64,000 bases of DNA from NCBI GenBank assembly GCA_900074885.1, contig FJUW01000012.1, positions 372,001 to 436,000 of the forward strand, read 5' to 3'. The notes beneath the pieces are model-generated. The model ran no database searches. It was not told where the DNA came from and worked only from the letters and a program-made list of their open reading frames with translations. Made by a program: the position numbers and the translations under genes. Source of the DNA: Rhynchosporium graminicola. Lineage: Eukaryota > Ascomycota > Leotiomycetes > Helotiales > Ploettnerulaceae. This document shows positions 1 through 9,305 of this stretch, in pieces; the first letter of the stretch is position 1; each line of letters opens with the position of its first letter.

Positions 1-814
1 GTTGTTCTCAAATTTCCAAGTGTCTGATACAGTCGATTTCCTGAGTATTCAGGGTAGATAAGCGTCACTTCTCCTTCCTCGTTCGAGAGTACCCTGACGA
101 AACCTTGTGGACCTCCGCGATGATTACAATCCATGTCCGACTCGTGGTTCGAGGAGGATATGAAAAAGAGATCTGCTTTGGCGAGAAGAGCGACAGCAGC
201 TGGCGTTAATAGCAGGTTGCTAGAAATGAGTTTCGGTTTCGGTATGTGAGGTACGATATGCTTCTTATTCAAGTATTTCGGGCAATTCCCTACTCAAGAG
301 TCAGATGGCATATATCTGAAGTTCACAACCACCCACCTAAACTTTGCTCGATCTTCACGACTAACTGAACCTCGCCGATGCGCTCATCCATGGCAGCAAA
401 AGCTCCAGCAACCATTCTCCCATACAACTTTACTCGATTCCGTGTCTCCAGGTTTATCGTCAACCCACTGACCATCTTCCCCTTCCCTTGCATCTGCATA
501 ACCTCTCCATCCGACTTGTCTCCCAACAGCACTTTCACCACAGGATCATGTTCGCGATCGATAGTTGTCCGAACTCCAATGATGCCTTGTGCAATAGCTC
601 GAGAGAATCCCGCTTCCCCTCCCCACAATGTTGTCCATGGTCGCCCTTCTTCGTCTAGAGTCCCTAGAGCAATCAATGGTGCTCGGATAAGTGTGTTTGA
701 CGCTTGAGGAGTGAGGTATGGCTGTGTTGGGTTATCTAGGGGCGGGACTCGAAGGAGCTTTTGCATTTCTTGCTCGCCAGTGTGCCAGGCGGTGTCTGCT
801 TCATAATAGGCCAT
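1..814 (-). CDS. Flavin split-barrel (PNPOx-like) oxidoreductase, N-terminal part, cut by window edge
   Basis: Predicted exons 337-814 and 1-289 (47 bp intron 290-336). The gene runs off the left edge, so only the first ~255 residues are visible. The start at 814 opens with HTGEQEMQ, the usual beginning of pyridoxamine 5'-phosphate oxidase-like split-barrel proteins. Splicing restores LGNCPKYLN, and further on SSNHESDMDCNHRGGPQGFVRV, both typical of fungal oxidoreductases that join an N-terminal FMN-binding split barrel to a reductase module. The visible part should be the FMN-binding barrel; whether a reductase domain follows cannot be seen. The substrate is unknown. Family call fairly sure, role not. 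Confidence 0.75.
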
Positions 815-1524
815 CTCGTGGAACTATAGTAGGGAGCTAGTTACTTTTCAAGTGTGTTCAGGGAGGCTGCGTGATGTCCATAGGATAAGATTGATATCTG
901 CATTGAGACATAGAAAAGCACATCTTCATATACTGTAGGAAGGCGCAAGAATGATCATGGGTACTGGGTGTGCGAGTGGCACTTAATAATCCTGCGACTT
1001 GAGCAGCCGGAGCTCAAGACGACATCGCGGGGTTGGCCTTGGCACGCCCTCCCTGGTACAGCATGTTAATACTAAGATAACATCAGACATGGATATTTCG
1101 TCGCACCGTTCTACTCATTCGATCCTCATGTAGGTAGGCTTTTTCAAAGAGTGTTGACATGCACCTTTCTTTAGATTTCACGTTGTTGTTGGTAGTAAAG
1201 TATATATCTTAGGGTCTCGATATCAGGCGAGACTTACATGTAAATGATAGGCATCGATATCCAGACGAGAATCCTACAGAAAATAAGTAGATGTGAAGAA
1301 TTTGGGAAGTATAAAGGATTTGATCGAAGTTTAAGTCCAGCAATATCTCTGTACGTAGTAATGATCTTCGTTTATATACTGTTGACATAGAAATAATACA
1401 AAGCCGTGTTTCTTTTATTATAGTCCGACGGTTTTCAAGAATTTGAATGACCTGTAGATACTCGAGCCATAGTGTATCTAACGCTTCGCAAATGATACAG
1501 TGTCCAGTCTCTGTAACTAGGTCC
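815..1524. other. Intergenic, upstream of split-barrel gene and downstream of SDR
   Basis: About 700 bp without a convincing gene. It should hold the promoter of the minus-strand gene ending at 814 and the 3' region of the SDR. The open frames here show no domain and overlap the SDR 3' end in other frames. Confidence 0.5.
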
Positions 1525-2409
1525 TTAGTAAGCCGCTGGGAACTGCCCCAGTCTTCCTCCATCAACAACTGTAATGTTTCCACTCAAGTACCCTCCTGCT
1601 CTACTCGTCATGAAAAGTGCCACACCTGCGATATCCTCCTCGGATCCACTTCTCTCCATAGGACAAATCTCTTTCGGAAGCCCCCCTTCCTGTGTCGGAT
1701 CACCGTTATCAAAGTAAACATTACCATCCGTCATCTCGCTGGGAAATATGCCCGGTGTGATACCATTGACCCGAATCTTATATGGCGTGAAAGTAGTGGC
1801 AAGGACTTTGATGAGATGGTTTGTCCCTGCCTTCGAAGCAGAGTATGAAATTCCTGCCGAGATTTTGCGAGTGAAACCAGCGATCGATGAAGTGACGATA
1901 ATGTTAGATTTCTGCTCCACGTTATTGCGCTTATTGCCCTCGTCTAGGAGTTCCAGGAAAGCTAGTGCAGTGTAGAAAACACCAGACACATTGACATGTG
2001 CAGTTTGACTGAAATCCTCGATGCTTGTCTTCCACATAGCATCCTTGAACTCCTTGATAGTTGGTTGTCGGTCCTTAGGAAGTCCTGCCGAGGCATGAGT
2101 GGGCCCGATTATTCCGCTATTGGCGAAGAGCACGTTGATGAAGCCTTGTTCCTTTTGGATTCGTTCTGCTGCTGCTTGGAGGGAGTCTTTTGATGTGACG
2201 TCTCCCTGGATCGGGATGATAGAGCCATTAAGGCCTTGAGCTGCAGCGTTCTTTAAGGTCTCCTCTCGACGGCCGATAATGTAGACGGCTTTTGCACCGT
2301 TGGCGTCAAGTGCTTTGGCAATGTGTAAGCCAAGCCCACTTCCACCTCCCGTTATCACCGCGACAAGTCCTTTCACTCCAAAGAGATTGTTGATATCCAA
2401 GTTAGACAT
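1525..2409 (-). CDS. Short-chain dehydrogenase/reductase (SDR)
   Basis: Single-exon gene of 294 residues, a normal classical SDR length. It has the Rossmann dinucleotide motif TGGGSGLG near residue 20, the structural motif as FANSGI (the usual NNAG reads ANSG), the catalytic YSASK with its upstream serine in VTSSIAG, and the C-terminal SGNITVVDGG found in fungal reductases. It should catalyse NAD(P)(H)-dependent oxidation or reduction of a hydroxy/keto substrate that cannot be named. It is transcribed divergently from the Zn2Cys6 factor at 3111, with about 700 bp between the two starts, so the factor may control it; that is inference. Confidence 0.88.
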   Translation of the reverse strand: MSNLDINNLFGVKGLVAVITGGGSGLGLHIAKALDANGAKAVYIIGRREETLKNAAAQGLNGSIIPIQGDVTSKDSLQAAAERIQKEQGFINVLFANSGIIGPTHASAGLPKDRQPTIKEFKDAMWKTSIEDFSQTAHVNVSGVFYTALAFLELLDEGNKRNNVEQKSNIIVTSSIAGFTRKISAGISYSASKAGTNHLIKVLATTFTPYKIRVNGITPGIFPSEMTDGNVYFDNGDPTQEGGLPKEICPMERSGSEEDIAGVALFMTSRAGGYLSGNITVVDGGRLGQFPAAY

Positions 2410-3110
2410 TGTGAGATTGTTGGAAATGATATGAAGGAATCAAAAAGTTTAAAACGACTTTAATGTCTTGAAAGTTGATCGACCCTCTCGTGATTGAGCG
2501 AACGTTTCGATAGTGTGGATGGACAGCACTGACAGCAAAGGGTTACCCCAATCTTATCAATACAACACACCGCCATGACTTAGAGGTGTCCGATGACGGA
2601 ACTGAACCTAATCGACTGCATTGCATCATATACGCGAGCTAGCTCTGGCCAAACTGCCGCTCGAGATAGTGGGAAGACTGGTGTACTACAACCTTGTCTA
2701 GGCCACTAAGAGACGACCTCCACAATCTGCGAGGCTGAGATCGGGAAGACAGATGATGATCTGAGCTGAGTTTAAACAGAAATTATCAAGCTAAAAAGGC
2801 TTATTGGAACGTGTTTGACTTGCTGCAAGCAAAACAACTTTTCTCTACAATTTCAACATGGGAGCCAGCTCAGTGTCAGAATAAGAGGATGAGAACATTG
2901 AACATAGCATAAGAATTGATAAAGTTGAGTGAGGTTGGCTTCGCTAGGGGTAAAATACATTAAGTGGCTCTTAAACGCTTGATTGTTCTAGGAATAGCGC
3001 CAACTGCTGACTATCTCCACTCTTCTGACTTCACAATGGAACAGTTGGATCTCAGCCCTCAGAATTTCATCGCAATATGGTAATATTCGATCGCTTAAAT
3101 AGACTCGACT
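2410..3110. promoter_or_regulatory. Shared divergent promoter region of SDR and Zn2Cys6 factor
   Basis: A 701 bp gap between two divergent starts with no credible ORF. By position it holds both promoters. I did not find a binding site I could defend. Confidence 0.45.
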
Positions 3111-5704
3111 ATGACTGAACCAAATCGACTATGGGACAATCGTCGATCCAGTCCTATTAGAAGGATTAGACAAGCTTGCGTCAACTGCCGGTAAAGTCTG
3201 CTTCTCAACCACTGCCAACAACAACCCGAAACACCTACTAACTTTAAAACAGACGTAAGAAGTCCAAATGCCCGGGGGAGAAGCCGCAGTGTTCAATATG
3301 TAGCAGGCTGGGCCAGAACTGTTTGTATGAGACTCAGGAGATCGAGGGTCGCAAACGGAAGAGATCCCTGAACAGATCACATGACATGGCTTCAGGAGGT
3401 GATCCGGATGTAAGAGCGTGGCAGCTTTCTGGAGGATTCTTTGTTGACATTTCAAGGTATCAAAAAGATTTGGCAATATTGAGCAGAAGCTGGAAGAACT
3501 TGCGGCTTCCATGCAGTAAGCTTGGCCAATAACACCACGATTCATCTACTTATTTTGATATTCAGGAATGTCGTGCCAGCTTCAAACTATCATAGAGAGG
3601 CTACAAACGCACCTAGACCGTTTTCGAGCTACTCAGGGACTGCTATACCACAGTCGAATGGAGTCACTGGACCCCAATCAATTCATGTATTGGACACGTC
3701 TAATCGATCGTTACAAAGCTTGTGAGAGCTCCGATCGAATGTATGATGTCTATCTAATGCGACTAGTTCTGGTGGAAGCGAAGCATTGCCTTCTGACGTT
3801 GTTGAAGACGGTATTATTTCATACTTCACTTGTTTTCATGCTCAACCCTATAATCTGTTGTGCCAAAACTTTTCCCTAGGGCCGAATCGTTCCCTCGGTC
3901 CACTTGTTCTTAATCCTATGCTTGCCCTGAGTATCCGCTGCTCAACTCACCAGTACTGGGCGGATGAAAGAAACCTCCATGAGTGGAATCGAGCTTTGAC
4001 GGAGAAAGCCTGGCAGGACCTTCTTCATCGGTACGGAGAGGGGGATACAAGTCTCGAGTATTTACAGGGACTTTGCCTCCTTGCTCAAGTCGATTTTGCA
4101 GGTACGGCATTCCAATATTCGCTCTCATTTGCCTGCTAAAGAAAATTGCTTGTAGATGGGAGGGTACAGCGAGCTCACACTCAAATCGCTCTGGGCATCA
4201 GGATTGTACAGTCTCTAGGCTACCTTTCTAATCCTTCCCATGTCGAGAAAGACGATAGGAGGGAAGAGGTTACTCGTTGCACTTGGACCCTCTTCATGTT
4301 GGACAGAACTTTTAGCATCACCCGCCTTGTCTCCCCGTCCCAACCATACCAAGCTTTCCAACTACCAAAACCGACATGGGAAGGAGCGTTGTTAATCGAT
4401 GATTCCCAGCAAAATCCCGCTCCGACTTCGGAAATGGATTCATTTTCCATTGAGCAAGATCTTTCGGCTCTTCTAGTAGGAGTTTTTTCGATCTGGGACG
4501 ACACGATCCGGTTCGTATTTCAGACAACCAACAAGAGTGACATGCCGCCATGGCACCCTACATCTGACCTTGCCACCATTGAATATCGATTTGCGGACTT
4601 CGAGCCAGGTACGGATGACTAGACTTCGCTTATGCCACTCGCTTACCCAGTGTCCAGAGTTTTCCACTCATCGCTATAGAGAGGTTGATTTTCCTCGAAG
4701 AGCAATTCAAAAGCCTCATTTGCGACCATACTTTGCATCCTGGCTATGCTTCCAGCTAACTTATATGTCGATACAGTGCTGCATGTATGTCAAAGTCTAT
4801 ACAGTTTTATCCCATATGCTAATTGTGCAAGCCATCACCCGTTCATCATGTTCATAAAATTAGAGCATGTCATCAGAAAAGTCCCTCCGAGTTTCCTCCA
4901 AAAGTCTTACAAGAGCTCACTAATCCATTCTCGTTGGATTATCAGATTCCTAGATGAAATGGACGAAGCTGGAATGATGCTCCATGACCCTTTCATAGGC
5001 TATCTCACCGCTATTGCTGCGACGATCCAGCTCGAACATACCTTGAGTAAGCACTCAGATGTTGCTGCAGCAGCAACTTTGAGCTTCCGAAGCGCTATTC
5101 GATACTTAAAAAAGCTATCCAACTATTGGAACAGTATCGCAGAATTGGTAAGTCTGAATCAGCTCACTCTTCCTGAATTGGTGCTAACTATCTTAAGCTC
5201 GCGATTGTCGAAGAGTTGGCAGCTAGACTTCGCCATCGCCATACCCTCTACTACTCTCAAGACGATTATGATGGTATTCTACCTGCTGTTGAAAGCGAGC
5301 GGGTTGGGTTGGCAGGTGATGACATGAGCCTGATGTGGAAAGTCTTCGATTATGCTTCGATGTCGGCTACAAGCGGGAAGATGCCCCGTTCTACTACCAG
5401 TACAAAAAATATTGGCCCCGGAAATATGGTCCTCGCACCCGAACCTCGCGGCGAACGCGTACCACTCAACAAGTTTAGCGACCTGGATCCGTCGGGAAGC
5501 CATGTAGGTGATATGCCGGCACCATTCAACGAAATGTCCTCCACCAATCAGGACTTTCACAATCATCAAGATCCGCAAATAGGTTTCGAACATCCAAACT
5601 TGTCACTGTTCGATCAGATTCCGGAGGACTGGGCCTTCACTATTGATGATTGGACTTTATTTGGTGCACCGGGCTCGACGTACTTCTATAATGAAGCGAC
5701 TTGA
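3111..5704 (+). CDS. Zn2Cys6 binuclear cluster transcription factor
   Basis: Predicted exons 3111-3190, 3253-3409, 3457-3515, 3566-3721, 3767-4101, 4156-4608, 4658-4784, 4832-5147 and 5198-5704; all phases agree and give 729 residues. The N-terminal zinc cluster has six cysteines spaced C-x2-C-x6-C-x5-C-x2-C-x6-C, beginning CVNCRRKKSKC, split by intron 1. A short coiled-coil linker (IEQKLEELAASMQ) follows. The middle homology region has DVVEDGIISYFTCFHAQPYN, then a helical block with HRYREVDFPRRAI and RPYFASWLCFQL, as in fungal-specific transcription factor domains. It should be a nuclear DNA-binding regulator, targets unknown. It lies divergent from an SDR and convergent with a serine/threonine dehydratase, so local control is plausible but unproven. 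Confidence 0.85.
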
Positions 5705-5983
5705 CAGAGACTTGTCACCCAACGCGACATCAAGGCTAGCTGACATACCCGTTGAGGCGATATTTCGCCCTGAAGATTGGCATTTGCCACATCAGCAACG
5801 CCACGACAGTAATGCACGACTTTGGCTCAAGTGGACCTCTATTGTTGCCAGACTACGACAGGATTCTACCAAAGAAAGGTCATTCTGTCAAATTTATCAC
5901 ACATCGTTCGAGTGACTTCACCTATCGTGCATTGAGTGATACTCGCGTAAGACAACGATAACTTTAAAGATATGTTATAATTA

Positions 5984-7209
5984 TCAGCAAGTGATCTCGT
6001 AGGGTCGGATACTATGCGCAACACCATCTTTTTCTGACAAAGACAAATCAAACCCCAAGATCCCCAGACTCTGACTACACCTTCGCCCAACGAAATCAAA
6101 CGAAATCGCCTCGTCGATGGACTGACTCATCACACCAGGTACCTCTTCCGAATACCTTTCCTTGTACTTCTCGAGCAAGTCAGGCGTAACATCGCTTCCC
6201 CCACAAATGGCTACAACGATCTTCATCTCCTTCCACTCCGTATCACTCATCTCGCTACCCATTGCCCGCCTCAGTTCGCCATTGTATACGGCAGCCAGGG
6301 CAACACCGCATGACACCTCAACAAGAACATTATCATCCTCAGCAAAGCGAACCGAGCCCATCGCAGCCTCAGCATCACTCAACACGAGGCTCGTAACACT
6401 ACTCTTTTGCGCTAACTCATACGCACGGGAAGCCACCCGTACAACGCCCAGCGACGTGGCTATACTTGTAATTTTCGGTAATGTGATATGCTTTCCTGCC
6501 GTCAGACTCGCATTCAAACTTTCTGCTCCTCGAGTCTCAACAGCTAGTACTTTTGGAGGTTGAGGTCGCCGCAGAGATGGTGTAAAGTTGCGCTCGATGG
6601 CCGTTATGATACCCGTTAACAGGCTTCCGCCTCCAACACTGCACACAACGCCGTCAAAGCCTTGCTCATCCACTATCTGCTCATACACCTCTTCGAACAT
6701 AGAAGAAGCACCCTCCCAAATGATGGGGTTGTCAAAAGGCGGGACATAGAACCCGTGCGGATCATGCGCCAAAAGGTTCTCTTTCAAATATCGATCCGCA
6801 TCCGCCCAAGATGCACCAACTTGATGTACAATTGCTCCTAAATCTCGGATCTTCTTGACCATAAGCGGAGAAGTAGCTGTGGGGATGACAACTGTAGCAG
6901 GATATCCCATCCATCGAGCAGCTGTTGCACAGGCAACACCAGCGTTTCCGCCGGACGAGCAGTAGTAATGTAGTTTTGTGAGGGATTCGGGACAGCGATC
7001 AAGGATGGCGCTTTGCATGAGATGGCTGATGCCGCGGTATTTGAAGGAACCGGATGGTTGGTAGTTGTCGAGCTTGAGGAATATTCTGCTATTTGGATAT
7101 TAGGACTGAATCTCAGAGGAGAGAGGCGTAAAGGAACATACCATCCTGCTGCTGAAGAGAGGGAAGGAGACTCGATAAGAGGAGTGCGTTTCCAAAGATG
7201 TTCGGTCAT
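5984..7209 (-). CDS. L-serine/threonine dehydratase (PLP fold type II)
   Basis: Exons 7142-7209 and 5984-7088 (53 bp intron) give 390 residues. Splicing restores the lysine segment PSGSFKYRG, in which Lys39 should form the Schiff base with pyridoxal phosphate. SSGGNAGVACA binds the cofactor phosphate region, and the glycine loop SVGGGSLLTG lies mid-protein. These are hallmarks of catabolic L-serine/L-threonine dehydratases, which deaminate serine to pyruvate and threonine to 2-oxobutyrate in the cytosol. Family members are often about 330 residues; this one has extra C-terminal sequence ending IRPYEITC. It converges on the Zn2Cys6 factor with 279 bp between stops. In yeast a Zn2Cys6 protein, Cha4, activates the dehydratase gene CHA1, so the pairing is suggestive. 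Confidence 0.9.
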
Positions 7210-7933
7210 TATGATAATTGAACTTTGGAATACTCCGTATCGATTGATATGAAAATGGGAGAATGGTGTTGATAGTTCGAGGACTTTGAATTTGGTACCA
7301 GGCAGAGATAGAGGTGTCTAAGAGATTCTTGGGTATTTCAATAATGAGATTATCAGGAGAGTATACTTATATACCTATACAGAAATGTCTCCCTCCTTCT
7401 CATCACGAACCCAAAACCATATGCACATTCTCCACTCCCTTATCAACCACTGCAGTAAATGACCACAAAACACCCTAAAACTCACCAGACACCCTCACCG
7501 CACCAAGCAAAACTTACGTCTCAAAACCCAACCCCAAGCCGCACGCAGAGAAACCATCTGTAAAACCCCCGTTTCATTGGTTCTGCCCTTATTCATTTCC
7601 CAACCCGGCTCAGAAATCCAGGCACTAGCGGTGCCCGGCTCAGGGATAGCAGCTCGGTCCGGTCACCTGACCGGCCCAGAAGGGCCGGCACACACGTATC
7701 AAAGTATCACTTGTTTGTGTAAGGCGCATGGTATGTACGTACCTCCTGTCTTGAATTTTGAGCACGTAATTGGTGCGACGAAAATGCTATCTTGGTTGGC
7801 GCGATGGAAGACCTGCGCGATCGGCTGGTGCTGGGTGGGTCACAGACTTCTTTGTTGTGCTTGGAAGCGAGTCTGGTTTGACCTCGCTTGGAGTTCTGAG
7901 TTCCATGTGCGCATGCGTATCTCTCACTCGATT
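7210..7933. other. Dehydratase promoter and GC-rich hairpin-rich segment
   Basis: Region between the dehydratase start and the transposon. Apart from a 119-residue TTG-initiated frame without any recognisable domain, no gene is visible. A GC-rich patch at 7600-7690 contains inverted repeats (7661-7672 and 7671-7688) and a repeated CCCGGCTCAG. Confidence 0.4.
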
Positions 7934-7941
7934 TAAATTAA

Positions 7942-7990
7942 GGCCACAGCTAAATCGACATACGTGAATAGCTAAATCGACATACGCTAA
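7942..7990. repeat. Left terminal inverted repeat of transposon
   Basis: 49 bp, beginning GGCCACAGCTAAATCGACAT, identical to the reverse complement of 8912-8960. It contains two direct copies of a 17 bp motif. It is preceded by the octamer TAAATTAA at 7934-7941. Confidence 0.92.
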
Positions 7991-8076
7991 CTAGGCGAGC
8001 TGAATATGAAGAGTGCATTTATCACCACCAAGATTTGTATGCATAACTATGTATACTGCATAATAGCTACCCCTCT

Positions 8077-8526
8077 CTATGCTAAATTATCAAAATCATC
8101 TTTAAACTCCGTATCCTGAGTATATACCTCTACCCTCCTAATTATATCTTTCTTAATCAAAGCTTCACTAGCTATAGTAGCATCTTCTATACTATCTACG
8201 TGATAGATTGATAATATGCTATATATATACCCTCTCTCCCTCCGTGTACCGGGTTCATAGCTATCTTGATGCCCGCCCTTAAGCCTCTATATAGCTATTA
8301 CAGTCGATGATACGCTGTTTTGTACTATAGGAGGCTACTTAAGTGATACAGGGGCAGAGCTAGAGGGGATTTCAAATAACGAGGGGTCCCGGCGTGTATT
8401 TGAAGGTGCTACCCTACCTCTAAGAGCACCCTTCGGTCTGCCTTTACCTCTGACCTTCAAAGGATTTAATAGAGGAAGGGGAGCTAGGGGAGCTGAATTC
8501 ACTGATTCAGGCCTGTCGTAGTACAA
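8077..8526 (-). pseudogene. Decayed 3' end of a transposon-encoded protein with AT-hook-like motif
   Basis: On the minus strand inside the transposon there is a broken reading frame. One open part (8335-8526) carries KVRGKGRPKGALRG, an AT-hook-like core. Beyond in-frame stops, protein-like text resumes (DSYEPGTRREG, then VDSIEDATIASEALIKKDI) and ends FDNLA before a stop at 8077-8079. The stops and the AT-rich composition show it is non-functional. It is probably the C-terminal remnant of the parent element's protein, kept in an internally deleted copy. Its exact family was not recognised. Confidence 0.45.
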
Positions 8527-8911
8527 GTAGTAATAAATATAGCTCAGAAGGAAACTGCAACTTTACTGCCGCTTCCAGAGTATATAGTAGCATAGTAGTC
8601 TAAAGGCCTGCTAAATAGTATATATACAGCTATTCGATGGGGGCCCTCTAGAGGGAAGTTTGCTACCTTCTTATACGATTTTCTGGAGAGCCCGGGTATG
8701 AACATATGGAAGAATTGCAGCTAGAATAGTAGTAGAGTATATAGGTAGTGGCAGTAGAACGACTCCGAATAACCTCAATTACAATTCATAGCCTTAGGGG
8801 TAATCAGGAAATTATGAATATTATCGTCCTGCATAAATGGCCCTTGCCCTCTAGTACAAATTTGTATAGGAGGGCGTGTCCCCTAGATGCACACGCCAAG
8901 TTACTAGAATT

Positions 8912-8960
8912 TTAGCGTATGTCGATTTAGCTATTCACGTATGTCGATTTAGCTGTGGCC
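8912..8960. repeat. Right terminal inverted repeat of transposon
   Basis: 49 bp, the exact inverted copy of 7942-7990, followed directly by the octamer TAAATTAA at 8961-8968. Confidence 0.92.
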
Positions 8961-9305
8961 TAAATTAATCGTAACATACCTTTATCATCAAGTTTATATG
9001 CTTTTTCTGTTGGCGTGGTATTTCGGGGAAAGGGCAGATTCGTCTCTGGCGAACGATAACTAGCCAGATACTTATATCTGAATTGGGGATCCGGGTATTG
9101 TCGATCCTTGGGATTGGCTTACTTCGTAGGCCCGCGCACAATTTTATCAGTACCCACGAGGTATAAAAAGCCTTCATACGGCCTAAGTGATATTGCTCCA
9201 AGCGAAGTCGTTTTCAGGTATGACTCACGTGACGACCCAGAGGTATTGTGACCCTCATCTAGATTGCTGATTATGTACTTGCGTGCAAGACCTTGGTTTC
9301 TGGAT

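Larger units (their letters stand above)
7942..8960. mobile_element. Non-autonomous DNA transposon with 49 bp perfect terminal inverted repeats
   Basis: The first 49 bases (7942-7990) are the exact reverse complement of the last 49 (8912-8960). Each repeat holds two copies of AGCTAAATCGACATACG separated by TGAAT. The octamer TAAATTAA flanks both ends (7934-7941 and 8961-8968) and looks like an 8 bp target-site duplication. The 1019 bp body is AT-rich, full of TATA/AGCTAT runs, and has no intact transposase. An 8 bp duplication fits hAT or Mutator-like elements; long TIRs and an AT-hook-like remnant inside lean towards Mutator-like. Family assignment is inference; the element boundaries are seen directly. 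Confidence 0.88.

Noticed and set aside
378..707. Plus-strand ORF of 109 codons
   Set aside because: Antisense shadow of the split-barrel oxidoreductase exon; no domain.
7577..7936. 119-codon plus-strand frame
   Set aside because: Starts at TTG, spans GC-rich hairpins and the edge of the transposon, and shows no family features.
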